Positions 26,569-34,362 are shown, counted from the stretch's first letter. The stretch is DNA of 64,000 bases from Pauljensenia sp018375675 (GCA_041432705.1 JAPWAE010000003.1:124001-188000), one strand, 5' to 3'. Notes: a model not told the origin generated them from the sequence alone. Numbers and translations are program-made.

Positions 26569-26598
26569 ACTTTAACGACACACCCTATAGGGTGTCAA
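26569..26598 (-). promoter_or_regulatory. Promoter of the peptide operon with a perfect 16-bp palindrome
   Basis: On the minus strand a consensus -35 TTGACA (26598-26593) is followed after 18 nt by a -10 box TAAAGT (26574-26569). The spacer contains the perfect palindrome ACACCCTATAGGGTGT (26580-26595), which overlaps the last three bases of the -35. A dimeric regulator bound there would block RNA polymerase. The regulator is not encoded in the insert. Confidence 0.6.
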
Positions 26599-26726
26599 GA
26601 CGCTTTCATGACTCATCCTTGAGACTTGATAATTTTGTCTATAGATCTCCGATTTTCTACACATACATAATCAAAACTCACTTAACAATCACCTGACTTT
26701 ACTTCGTATTCACCCCAACCCTAGGA

Positions 26727-26789
26727 TCAAAGACCACGCACTGCAATATCCTGTCGGTCCCAGTGCCAACAGAACGCATATACTCTCAT
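26727..26789 (-). CDS. Possible 20-residue peptide (mini-ORF)
   Basis: ATG 26789 is preceded by the full Shine-Dalgarno AGGAGG, although the 3-nt gap to the ATG is short. The frame (MRVYAFCWHW...) stops after 20 codons at 26727. It lies upstream of the peptide promoter on the same strand. It could be a leader or signalling peptide, or chance; nothing else supports it. Confidence 0.2.
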   Translation of the reverse strand: MRVYAFCWHWDRQDIAVRGL

Positions 26790-26848
26790 TCACCTCCTAT
26801 TACGAGGTTAGGTTTCAGCGGCGTGACGGTTTCCCCTCTCGTTACAGA

Positions 26849-26954
26849 TGCGCGTGTCGCCGCTAAGTGTCGTGTGGCTGGTAGCGGCCTCACAGGTACG
26901 CTGACGCCGTCGGCTGATACGGAGGAGGCCGGAGCAGGAATTCCTGCTCCGGCC
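26849..26954 (+). repeat. glgB 3' end and terminator, copy 2
   Basis: The second copy of the glgB tail matches 25934-26039. It still encodes a version of the last residues (VWLVAASQVR and stop) in frame but has no upstream gene body. It adjoins the 3' end of the thioredoxin-fold gene, which is where the native glgB end would be expected if the ~0.9 kb between the copies was inserted. Confidence 0.8.
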
Positions 26955-26962
26955 TCCTCCGT
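26919..26962. terminator. 44-bp perfect palindrome, bidirectional terminator
   Basis: Positions 26919-26962 form an uninterrupted 44-bp palindrome centred on GAATTC. It starts 23 nt past the stop codon of the minus-strand thioredoxin-fold gene and is the diverged copy of the glgB terminator. The symmetry makes it usable from both strands and able to extrude a cruciform. Confidence 0.75.
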
Positions 26963-26985
26963 TGTGTGCTTGGTACGCACCGATA

Positions 26986-27888
26986 TCACATGAGGAGCAT
27001 CGCCAGGCGCGTGCGGGCCTTGGAGACCTCGGGCGTCGATCCCGCGACCCGGAAGAGGTCCAGGAGACGCAGGCGCAGAGCGTCGCGCTCCTCGTCATCC
27101 TTCGTAGCCGCCAACAGATCGAGCAGCACGTCGAAGGCTCCAGCGGCGTCACCCGCAGCGAACATGGCATCCGCGCGGGCCGCAGGATCGGCGGCATCGG
27201 CCTGCGCGGCGCGCGCCGCCAGGCGCACACGGGACAGGTGAGACTTCGCGTCCTCGTCGCGCGGATTCAGCTCGATAACCCTCTCCCAACCGGCGATGGC
27301 CTCGTCGAGGTTCCCGGCGGCCTCGGCGGCCAGGGGTGCCTCGTGCTCGGGCGGGGTGGGGGCGACGGTGTCCTCAGCGGCTACGGCGATACGCGCCGTG
27401 ACGCCCATCTGCGCAGCGGCCTCGAGAACCTGCGTGACGATGGGGAGCACCTGCTCCTTCGCTGCCGCACCCTGGAACAGCGGAACCGGACGCCCACCGA
27501 CGAGGGCGACGACCGTGGGCACGCCCTGGATCTGGAATGCCTGAGCGATTGCGGGGGCCTTGTCGATGTCGACCTCGACCAGCTGGAACTTGCCGGCCTG
27601 CTCGCGCGCGATCTCCTCGAGCATGGCCAGAGTGGGCTTGGACTCGAGCGAGCGCGGAGACCACATGACCATGATGACCGGCACGGCCTGGGAGGTGGAC
27701 ATGACGTCCTGGAAGTTCTCCTCGTCCGTGCTGGCGATGAGCGGGATGTGCAGGCCCTCCCCCGCTGCGGGAGCGGCAGACTCCTCGGGAGCGGGTGCGC
27801 TTGAACGTGCCGACAGGTCGACTGCGCCGTGCGAGTCTGCGGGCATGGGCGTCGCCTCGGATGCGGGACGAGGGTCAGGCGTGGTCAT
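26986..27888 (-). CDS. Thioredoxin-fold/TPR protein (YbbN/CnoX-like)
   Basis: 300 residues from ATG 27888 (GAGGA upstream; an in-frame start 57 nt earlier adds an unlikely tail). Residues 1-50 are a disordered Pro/Ala-rich leader. Residues about 50-165 are a thioredoxin fold (VPVIMVMWSPRSLESKPTL ... QGVPTVVALVGGRPV), but the CxxC active site is replaced by SPRS (77-80), so no redox activity is expected. The C-terminal half has TPR-like helices (AGNLDEAIAGWERVIELNPRDEDA). The layout matches the YbbN/CnoX chaperone-holdase family, whose members bind unfolded proteins and in some cases deliver them to GroEL. It converges on glgB. Confidence 0.8.
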   Translation of the reverse strand: MTTPDPRPASEATPMPADSHGAVDLSARSSAPAPEESAAPAAGEGLHIPLIASTDEENFQDVMSTSQAVPVIMVMWSPRSLESKPTLAMLEEIAREQAGKFQLVEVDIDKAPAIAQAFQIQGVPTVVALVGGRPVPLFQGAAAKEQVLPIVTQVLEAAAQMGVTARIAVAAEDTVAPTPPEHEAPLAAEAAGNLDEAIAGWERVIELNPRDEDAKSHLSRVRLAARAAQADAADPAARADAMFAAGDAAGAFDVLLDLLAATKDDEERDALRLRLLDLFRVAGSTPEVSKARTRLAMLLM

Positions 27889-27933
27889 GGTGTCCTCTTC
27901 GTCAAAACAGTTGTTACTAAGAACGATGATATG

Positions 27934-27968
27934 CGTCGTCCCCACGACTCTAAGCCGCGGGGACGACG
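27934..27968 (-). terminator. Hairpin after the lipoprotein gene
   Basis: A perfect 10-bp stem CGTCGTCCCC (27934-27943) with GGGGACGACG (27959-27968), 19 nt past the lipoprotein stop codon. It also lies upstream of the thioredoxin-fold gene. Confidence 0.55.
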
Positions 27969-27987
27969 TGTGCGCTGTGGGTGAAAA

Positions 27988-28989
27988 TCAGCCCGGGCTC
28001 GACGAAGGATCGAGCGCCACGGACACAATGGCGTACTCGCCGCCAACGATCTGGGGAATTCCCCCCGCAGTCTTCGACGGAATGCGCATCAGGATCGTCG
28101 CCAGGTACTCCGCAGTAGCGGTGCCTTCGACAGTCGTGCCATCAGCACTCATCGTCGCCGTCTTACCGCCCAGGTTCATGGTCGCGCCCGCGACCGTACG
28201 CTGGTAGGTCAGCGTGAACTTGAAGTTGGCCGCAACCAAAGCGGAGCCGTCCTGGAGCACCAGGCCGGAGATCGGGTAATCCGTCGCGGTCGCCGCGGCG
28301 GTCACGCTGCCGGCAGCACTCACCGAGGAGTTCAAATCGCTGACGTTCGACAGGTAGGTCTTCGTGAAGTCGTCAGCGACGAACTGCGTCGTGTCCTGGT
28401 TGCCCGAGTTCAGCATCGTGATGTACTGAGCGAGCGCAGCCTCAGGGCTCACCGCGAAGCCCTCGGAAGTACCGGTCACGTAGGCCGAGCCGGTTCCCAC
28501 GGGGGGCAGGGTCAGCTGGGTACCGCCCAGGAGACGAGCGTAGTTCGTCAGCTGGTAGTCCGAACGCGCGGAATCCTGCACGTAGACCTGCACCACGGGC
28601 AGGGCCGTCGAGGAGGACTCGGAGATATTGAAGATCGCACGAGGCCAGGAGTCGGAGTTCGTGATGGCCAGCGAGGCCGGCGTGAAGTCCAGGGCCTGAG
28701 GGGCCTGGCCCGAGGCCGTGGCGTACGCGTACTGAGCCGTGCGGAACGCCAGGGCTCCCTGGGAGACGCGTCCGGACAGGTCCTGGGCATTCAGCGACTC
28801 GTCGGCCGTCGTCATGGCCTTACCGGTCGCATCGAGCACGGACGAGATGCGCTCGAGGTCGAGGTTCGCGGCGCTCTGCGCCTCCTCACCCGACTGGGCG
28901 ACGATCTCGTTCGAGCATGCGCTCATCCCCAGCGCGGAAGTCATCAGTAGGGCGGCCGCAGCGGCGGCGAGGGTACGTCGTTTCATCAC
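27988..28989 (-). CDS. Lipoprotein of unknown function
   Basis: 333 residues with a lipoprotein signal: MMKRRT, a hydrophobic Ala-rich core, and lipobox LGMSAC with the modified cysteine at 25. The mature part has no domain I recognise. It contains a segment (about 175-240) resembling a DUF-type substrate or NTF2-like fold with a hydrophobic beta C-terminus, but that is weak. The gene overlaps the upstream membrane-protein gene by 4 nt, so the two work as a unit at the cell surface. A solute-binding or envelope-assembly role is possible but not shown. Confidence 0.7.
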   Translation of the reverse strand: MMKRRTLAAAAAALLMTSALGMSACSNEIVAQSGEEAQSAANLDLERISSVLDATGKAMTTADESLNAQDLSGRVSQGALAFRTAQYAYATASGQAPQALDFTPASLAITNSDSWPRAIFNISESSSTALPVVQVYVQDSARSDYQLTNYARLLGGTQLTLPPVGTGSAYVTGTSEGFAVSPEAALAQYITMLNSGNQDTTQFVADDFTKTYLSNVSDLNSSVSAAGSVTAAATATDYPISGLVLQDGSALVAANFKFTLTYQRTVAGATMNLGGKTATMSADGTTVEGTATAEYLATILMRIPSKTAGGIPQIVGGEYAIVSVALDPSSSPG

Positions 28990-30485
28990 TTACCTTCCTG
29001 GCGGTCCTTCAGCCAGCCGGACATGATCGAGGTCCAGCCGCCCGTCGAGGATGCGTCGTCATCGGGGGCCGACGTCGGCGCGGGAGCCTGCTCAGCGCCC
29101 CGAGGACGCGTCACCGGGATGAGGCCCGTGTTGAATTCCTGGCCGTCCACCACGACGACCTGCTCGCCGTTGTTGCGGGCTTCGCGCAGGGCGCGGCGCG
29201 ACGGCAGCGTGCGGCCACCGCGGATACCGGACAGATCGATGACGCCGGTGTCGGTCGTGGCGCGCTCCGGCGGGTCCTGGTCGATCGGACCATTGTCGAG
29301 GCCGTGGCGGCCGCGACGCTCGAAGGTGTCAGTCAGCGGATCCGGGACGTACTCGTCGGAGGTATCGATGGAGGGCTGTGCCTGCTCGGCGTTCACGTCC
29401 GAGGCCTCGGCGGGCTGCGCGGGGGCCTCGTCAGCGGGCGCGACCTCGGCGTCATCCTCGGCCACGGCCTCGTCGGCCACGGCCTCGTCGACCTCTGCGA
29501 CGGGAGCTTCGGCGTCCTCGGCGTCGTTCTTCCCGGACGCGAAGGCGGCAGCGCCCCACGTGGGAGCGTTGTCGTCGGGCTGCTCGTCGGCCTCAGCCTC
29601 ACGCTGCTCCGTCTCATCCACGGATGGCTCGTCGGCCTTTGCCGGCTCGGATGCCGCGACGGCCGCCGGGGCAGCCTCGCGGGCGGCCGCAATGCGCTCG
29701 GCGACGGCGGCGGAGTTGATCGAGGAGGTCTCGAGGGAATCGGCCTTACGGCGCTCCTCGATGCGGGCCTCGCGAATCTTACGCAGACGCAGCAGCTGCC
29801 AACGCGTGAGGAACAGCGCGAGGGCGATCAGCGCGAAGACGCAGGCGGCGAGGAACGCAATGATGGCGAGGGTGTTGGTCTGCTCGACCTTCCAGGTCAG
29901 CGTCAGCGTCAGGTCGCCGGGGCCAGCGGCCGACGCAGCAAGAGCGGAACGACCCGACGGAACGTTTTCGAGGTCCAGGCTCACGGTGCCCTCACCGCTG
30001 GCCTGCTTGAACCACATGTCGGAGGAGGCCAGCTGCTGCACGAGGTCGGCGGACGACGGCTCGGCGAGGGGCTGCGCACCGGACTGGACGCCCGACTGTG
30101 CTCCGGACTGGGCCGGGCTGGGCGACGGGACGCGAGACGGGCCAATCGCATCGTGCGACTCGGCCTTCAGCTTCGTACGGTCGGACTCCACGCCGATGAC
30201 CTCGGTGTAGGCGGCGTCGCCGATCCAACCCTTGACGTCCTGCGTGGTGCCGATACTCAGCGTCACGGGCGCACCCGACTTCGACGTCGCGGTGACCGTC
30301 ACGTCGTCCTTCACGATCGACAGCACGTTGCCGCGCGTCATGATCAGATCGGTCGCAGACACGACCGACGAGACCTGATGCGTCGGCGGCCGCAGCACGG
30401 TCACACCGAGCAGCCCGACGAGCACGCATACGAGAGCCACAACGCCCATCGACGATGCCGCCACGTATCGCTTAAAGAGTTCCAC
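28986..30485 (-). CDS. Two-helix membrane protein with a large acidic cytoplasmic domain
   Basis: 499 residues, unrecognised. TM1 is at about 12-32 and TM2 at about 205-229. Residues 33-204 should be extracytoplasmic and include a QSG repeat (126-138). After TM2 comes a basic helix (LLRLRKIREARIEERRK), then about 150 residues dominated by Ala, Glu and Asp, then a basic patch (SRRALREARN) and a Gly/Ser-rich end. The disordered acidic tail suggests a scaffold. It is followed with a 4-nt overlap by the lipoprotein gene, so both likely act in the envelope. No catalytic motif is seen. Confidence 0.65.
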   Translation of the reverse strand: MELFKRYVAASSMGVVALVCVLVGLLGVTVLRPPTHQVSSVVSATDLIMTRGNVLSIVKDDVTVTATSKSGAPVTLSIGTTQDVKGWIGDAAYTEVIGVESDRTKLKAESHDAIGPSRVPSPSPAQSGAQSGVQSGAQPLAEPSSADLVQQLASSDMWFKQASGEGTVSLDLENVPSGRSALAASAAGPGDLTLTLTWKVEQTNTLAIIAFLAACVFALIALALFLTRWQLLRLRKIREARIEERRKADSLETSSINSAAVAERIAAAREAAPAAVAASEPAKADEPSVDETEQREAEADEQPDDNAPTWGAAAFASGKNDAEDAEAPVAEVDEAVADEAVAEDDAEVAPADEAPAQPAEASDVNAEQAQPSIDTSDEYVPDPLTDTFERRGRHGLDNGPIDQDPPERATTDTGVIDLSGIRGGRTLPSRRALREARNNGEQVVVVDGQEFNTGLIPVTRPRGAEQAPAPTSAPDDDASSTGGWTSIMSGWLKDRQEGK

Positions 30486-30601
30486 GGTTGCTCCTCACGT
30501 CCAACACCCAGACTGCGGGCATTCTTCAGGCTCCACTTTACGTGCTAACCCCGTTGACGGCCGAATTCGCACGCGGGGCAGTGATGCATCACATCCGCGC
30601 A

Positions 30602-30898
30602 TTACAGGGGACGCAGTCCTCGCCGCCAGCACTCCGAGTGCCAGTGGCGACGCCCCTCGACCCCCTGCGGCAGGCCGAAGGGTGCTTCTTCGGGCCACGC
30701 GACGACGTGCGCTGTCCCCGCGGGAATCGGACGCAAGCAGGCCGGACAGGTGTATTCCTTCGCTGAACCGGGCAGGCGGCGCACCTGATAATCGCCACCG
30801 TCAGGGCCACGTTCCGTACGCGGCACGGAGGCGAGGCGGTCCATCTGCAATGGACGCGCCTCGCCCCACGGTCGTTTCTTGCTTCGTTTGCCTCTCAC
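30602..30898 (-). CDS. Small zinc-ribbon-like protein
   Basis: 98 residues starting at a GTG that overlaps the nagA stop by 4 nt. The conserved features are CPAC (51-54) and a later HWHSECW (85-91), together a likely zinc-binding set of two Cys, His and Cys. The N-terminus is basic. Proteins of this type are widespread in actinobacteria, often labelled ATP/GTP-binding without evidence, and their function is unknown. Translational coupling to nagA may be incidental. Confidence 0.7.
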   Translation of the reverse strand: MRGKRSKKRPWGEARPLQMDRLASVPRTERGPDGGDYQVRRLPGSAKEYTCPACLRPIPAGTAHVVAWPEEAPFGLPQGVEGRRHWHSECWRRGLRPL

Positions 30899-32085
30899 GC
30901 AACCACAGTGCCACGTCGCCAGACGCGGCGCACGGCGAGGTCAGAGTCGACCTCGACGATGTCGGCCTTCTTTCCGGCCGCGAGCGAGCCGATCGTATCG
31001 TCTCCCAGGATGGTGGCTCCCTGAACGGAGGCCATGTACACGGCGTCGACCAGCGGGATCCCGCCCTTGGTGACGGCGACGCGCACGCAGTCCATGAGGT
31101 GTGCCGTACCGCCGGCGATGGAGTTACCGTGAGCCAGACGAGCGACACCGTCCTTCACGATGACGTCCTGGGGGCCGAGTGTGTACTGCCCGTCGGCCAT
31201 GCCGGCGGCAGCCATTGCGTCGGTAATGAGCACGACGTGCTCACGGCCCACCAGCTCGTACACGTCGCGCACGAGCGAAGGATCGACGTGGATGGAGTCG
31301 CAGATCAGCTCGGCGACGGCTCCACCGCGCGCTGCATCCGAGAGGAACTCGGCGATCGGGCCGGTGTCGCGGTGGTGCAACGGACGCATGCCGTTGAACA
31401 GGTGGGTGATCGTCGCACGGGGGCCGCGCTTGGTCTCCACCTGCGCGAAACGCTCACGCGAGTAGGCCAGGGCCTCGCGAGCCTTCACCGAGTTGGAATC
31501 GGTGTGTCCCCACGACGGCAGCGCTCCCCCGTCAATGAGGGCCTCGGCGACCGAGCCGGATCCGTAGGCGCCCGGCTTCTCGGGGGCAAGCGTCATGGAC
31601 AGCGCGTAGCCCTGGCAGTCCTCGATGAGGGTGCGCGTCAGGTCCGCGTCGGGATCGACGATGTAGGTCGGGTCCTGGGCGCCGCAGCGCTCGTGGGAGA
31701 CGAAGGGACCCTCGAAGTGGATACCGGCAAGCTCATCAGCCTTCGCCAGCTCAGCCAGGGTCTTTGCGCGCGCACGCAGCACCTCGGCGGAGGCGGTCAC
31801 GCAGGATGCGACCAGGGAAGTCGTACCGTGACGGCGATGCTCGAGGACAGCAACAAGGGCTTCCTCGGCGGTTTCGGCGTTGGGGAAGGACTCTCCGCCG
31901 CCGCCGTGGCAGTGCACATCGACGAGGCCGGGCAGGTAGGTCGCATCGCTGGCCTCGGGCGCCTCGCCCTCGTACTCGGAAACGGGACACACACGGGTAA
32001 TAGTGGCGCCGTCGAACTCGATAATTCCATCCTCAACGACGGTATCTTCCAGAACCAGACGGCCACGCAACACAGAAGTAGTCAT
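30895..32085 (-). CDS. nagA: N-acetylglucosamine-6-phosphate deacetylase
   Basis: Removes acetate from GlcNAc-6-phosphate in amino-sugar recycling, 396 residues. Metal-site residues are visible: DVHCHGGGG with His58 and His60, Glu125 (HFEGPF), two later histidines, and the catalytic Asp in VVLITDAMAAAGM. The HLFNGM motif for substrate binding is present. The start ATG lies about 6 nt after CACAAT, a possible -10 box, and no ribosome binding site is seen, so it may be leaderless. NagB is not in the window. Confidence 0.93.
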   Translation of the reverse strand: MTTSVLRGRLVLEDTVVEDGIIEFDGATITRVCPVSEYEGEAPEASDATYLPGLVDVHCHGGGGESFPNAETAEEALVAVLEHRRHGTTSLVASCVTASAEVLRARAKTLAELAKADELAGIHFEGPFVSHERCGAQDPTYIVDPDADLTRTLIEDCQGYALSMTLAPEKPGAYGSGSVAEALIDGGALPSWGHTDSNSVKAREALAYSRERFAQVETKRGPRATITHLFNGMRPLHHRDTGPIAEFLSDAARGGAVAELICDSIHVDPSLVRDVYELVGREHVVLITDAMAAAGMADGQYTLGPQDVIVKDGVARLAHGNSIAGGTAHLMDCVRVAVTKGGIPLVDAVYMASVQGATILGDDTIGSLAAGKKADIVEVDSDLAVRRVWRRGTVVA

Positions 32086-32111
32086 GCATTAATTGTGGCA
32101 CACCTGACACT

Positions 32112-33218
32112 TCACTGCTGTGTCTCGGACAACCATTTCTCCCAGTCGTCAAACGCACGCGCAGCAAGTCGTTGCCGCGACTCGTATCCCTTCACCATCA
32201 CAATCTCGCGCCCCGGTGCTCTCACGGCCACCACTCGACCACCCTCGACGACGATTGGACGGAACATGCCGTTCTTCGCCGGACAGATCAACGCCTCCCC
32301 GGCCTCATCCGTCAGGCAGGAGCGGTCCCTGTAGCCGACATGTAACTCATCAAATGAAGGAAGAGCGCGCATCGCCTCCGCCTCAGCGCGCAAGTCTTCC
32401 ACGAGATCTGCGAGATCTGCGCGAGCCAGACCACCTCCATATTCCGCAAGAGGAAGGCCTACGCTCTCCCCCGCCACACGCGCTCTGGCCAAGGCTCGAC
32501 GCGCTTCGGTGAGAGTCAGCCCGGTCCACCTAGCCAGGTCGGCCTCGTCGATGGGACCGTGCCCCCATGCGTAACGCGCTGCGAGGACCGCAAGGGCTTC
32601 TTCATGCCCAGGCTCTCCCTTCGCGACCCCGGGAGCGGCCGGAAGTGAGCGCGCGTCGACAATCAGGTGTTCGCCCGCGCGCACAGGCCCCGCGGTCATC
32701 ACACCATCCAGATGGAGGCGCATGATGAGGTGGCGACGCCGTAGCCCTTCCTGGGAGGAGGAAGCCGTCACTGTATCGATCCCACTACTGCCCCACGCCT
32801 CGACAAGCTCGACGCGGCTCACTCCCAGGGGCGAGGCCTCCAGCAGGTCACACGCAACCTGCGCCGCACGCTCGACGAGAGCATCATCGAGGCCCAGAGA
32901 AAGCGCCTGCCGTTCCCAGGCCGCACGCCGGTGACGCAGCAAACGGCGCAGCCAATGGTGGTCACGGGCACTCGTGACGTGAACGGTACCGCGCATCGGC
33001 CAGGAACGAACCAGTTCACCTCGCGCGAACGACTCCTCGGCGCAAGCACGCGACACTCCCGTGCAGCGCACGCCAATCGCCCACGGGATCGCGCTCGCCT
33101 GCTGACCTTGCAGTGCAGCCAGATTCTCAACGGCGTCCAGCGGCGAGCGCGCCGCGGTCGCAGGTACGAGTCCTTGGGCGATAATTCTCCCCAGGCTCAC
33201 CCTCAGGGATGCATCCAT
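32112..33218 (-). CDS. Winged-helix DNA-binding protein (HTH_42, YcaQ/AlkZ-like)
   Basis: 368 residues resembling the HTH_42 superfamily, whose characterised members AlkZ and YcaQ are DNA glycosylases that unhook interstrand crosslinks. The N-terminus (ARSPLDAVENLAALQGQQASAIPWAIGVR) and the GTVHVT segment (about 77-82, in WPMRGTVHV) match the QxQ-type catalytic region described for AlkZ, with a Q-rich stretch LQGQQAS at about 36-42. The C-terminal DYDS-like segment could not be confirmed. Its ATG overlaps the nucS stop codon, so it is cotranscribed with a mismatch endonuclease, which supports a repair role. Actual glycosylase activity is inferred. Confidence 0.75.
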   Translation of the reverse strand: MDASLRVSLGRIIAQGLVPATAARSPLDAVENLAALQGQQASAIPWAIGVRCTGVSRACAEESFARGELVRSWPMRGTVHVTSARDHHWLRRLLRHRRAAWERQALSLGLDDALVERAAQVACDLLEASPLGVSRVELVEAWGSSGIDTVTASSSQEGLRRRHLIMRLHLDGVMTAGPVRAGEHLIVDARSLPAAPGVAKGEPGHEEALAVLAARYAWGHGPIDEADLARWTGLTLTEARRALARARVAGESVGLPLAEYGGGLARADLADLVEDLRAEAEAMRALPSFDELHVGYRDRSCLTDEAGEALICPAKNGMFRPIVVEGGRVVAVRAPGREIVMVKGYESRQRLAARAFDDWEKWLSETQQ

Positions 33219-33910
33219 CAGAACAGTCGAGACTCGGGGTCATCCACACCGCGCATCGCGTCGTAGTCCAGGACCACGCAGCGGATACCGCGATCTTCGG
33301 CGAGAGTGCGCGCCTGCTTCGTGATCTCCTGCGCCGCGAAAATACCGGTCACGTCGCCCAGAAGCGCATCGCGCCCCAGCAGCGACAGATAGCGCGTCAG
33401 CTGTTCGACGCCGTCGATGCCGCCGCGGCGCTTCACCTCGATCGCCACGTGGTTGCCGTCGGCGTCGCGCACCATGAGGTCCACCGGGCCCACGGGCGTA
33501 GGGAACTCGCGGCGCACCAGCTCCCAGCCCTCGCCCAGGATCTGGGGCACCTGCTCCGCGAGGAGCTCCTGCAGGTGCGCCTCCACGCCGTCCTTCACGA
33601 GGCCGGGGTCGACACCCAGGTCCTCGGTGACATCCGCGATCACGTCGTGGATGCGGATAATCAGCTTGTCGTCAGTCTTGTCGGCCTGAACCGTCCAGAC
33701 CTGCTCGACGCCCTCCTCGTCCTCGCCGGGTTCCCCCATGGAAACCGTGCAGGGGGCCGTCATCCAGTTGAGCGGCTTGTAGGAGCCGCCCTCGGAATGG
33801 ATGAGGACCGAGCCGTCACCTTTGAGCATGATGACGCGCTTGGCAGGGTCCAGGTGGGCGCTCAGGCGACCGGAATAATCAACGGTGCAGGTAGCAATAA
33901 CAATACGCAC
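33218..33910 (-). CDS. nucS: Mismatch-specific endonuclease NucS/EndoMS
   Basis: Cuts both strands at G-T, G-G and T-T mismatches in the noncanonical repair pathway of actinobacteria and archaea; 230 residues, normal length. The C-terminal nuclease domain has the PD-(D/E)xK pattern: Asp144 (GPVDLMV), then Glu158 and Lys160 (AIEVKRR), and Gln170/Tyr in QLTRYL. The last residues (SRLF) resemble a sliding-clamp peptide. The GTG start lies 6 nt after TAAGCT, a -10 box, without a ribosome binding site. It follows the ATP synthase locus and precedes an AlkZ-like gene. Confidence 0.95.
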   Translation of the reverse strand: MRIVIATCTVDYSGRLSAHLDPAKRVIMLKGDGSVLIHSEGGSYKPLNWMTAPCTVSMGEPGEDEEGVEQVWTVQADKTDDKLIIRIHDVIADVTEDLGVDPGLVKDGVEAHLQELLAEQVPQILGEGWELVRREFPTPVGPVDLMVRDADGNHVAIEVKRRGGIDGVEQLTRYLSLLGRDALLGDVTGIFAAQEITKQARTLAEDRGIRCVVLDYDAMRGVDDPESRLF

Positions 33911-33916
33911 CCCGTG

Positions 33917-33922
33917 AGCTTA
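33917..33922 (-). promoter_or_regulatory. -10 box of nucS (leaderless start)
   Basis: TAAGCT ends 6 nt before the GTG at 33910. It would let nucS be expressed apart from the upstream ATP synthase series. No -35 box is evident. Confidence 0.4.
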
Positions 33923-33932
33923 CCAATCCTGC

Positions 33933-34337
33933 TCACACGAGGCGCGGAGGACCAGACTCCACCCAGGAGACCAATCCGTTATATGTCAAGCGTTCGACGG
34001 CCACCTCGTAACGATGGTCACCGTACGCCAAGCGCACCTCGACGACGGAACCGTCGGCCGAGTGCGCAATCGGGGCAGAGACCTCCATGCCCCGACGCGG
34101 GATCGAATACACCGGCTTGAAGGTAAACCCCACCAGTCGATACCACGACAGGTCCTCGACGCCGTACACGCCGATGCCGGCCGTCCACCCCGAGTGAACG
34201 TCCGGGCGCGACCAACAGCGGAACGCCCCCAAACGCGAAACGATCCTGCGGGCGCGCACATTCATGTACGCCCACAGGATCGCCCCCGCGCACGCGAGGA
34301 GAACCGCACACCAGATCACAATCGTCATCAGGCTCAT
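33933..34337 (-). CDS. DUF2550-type membrane protein
   Basis: 134 residues with one N-terminal transmembrane helix (about 4-26, TIVIWCAVLLACAGAILWAYM) and a cytoplasmic domain rich in Arg, Trp and beta residues (FRCWSRPDVHSGWTAGIGVYG). The position directly after atpC is conserved in actinobacteria, where the family is annotated DUF2550. The start ATG has GAGGAGG upstream. An in-frame extension of 33 residues upstream overlaps atpC and is rejected. Function unknown. Confidence 0.8.
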   Translation of the reverse strand: MSLMTIVIWCAVLLACAGAILWAYMNVRARRIVSRLGAFRCWSRPDVHSGWTAGIGVYGVEDLSWYRLVGFTFKPVYSIPRRGMEVSAPIAHSADGSVVEVRLAYGDHRYEVAVERLTYNGLVSWVESGPPRLV

Positions 34338-34362
34338 GAGGTCCTCCTCGCGTTGCGTCGGC

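Noticed and set aside
26763..26993. 76-codon plus-strand frame across the second glgB tail
   Set aside because: It reads across the palindrome in the wrong frame relative to the glgB tail and has no ribosome binding site.
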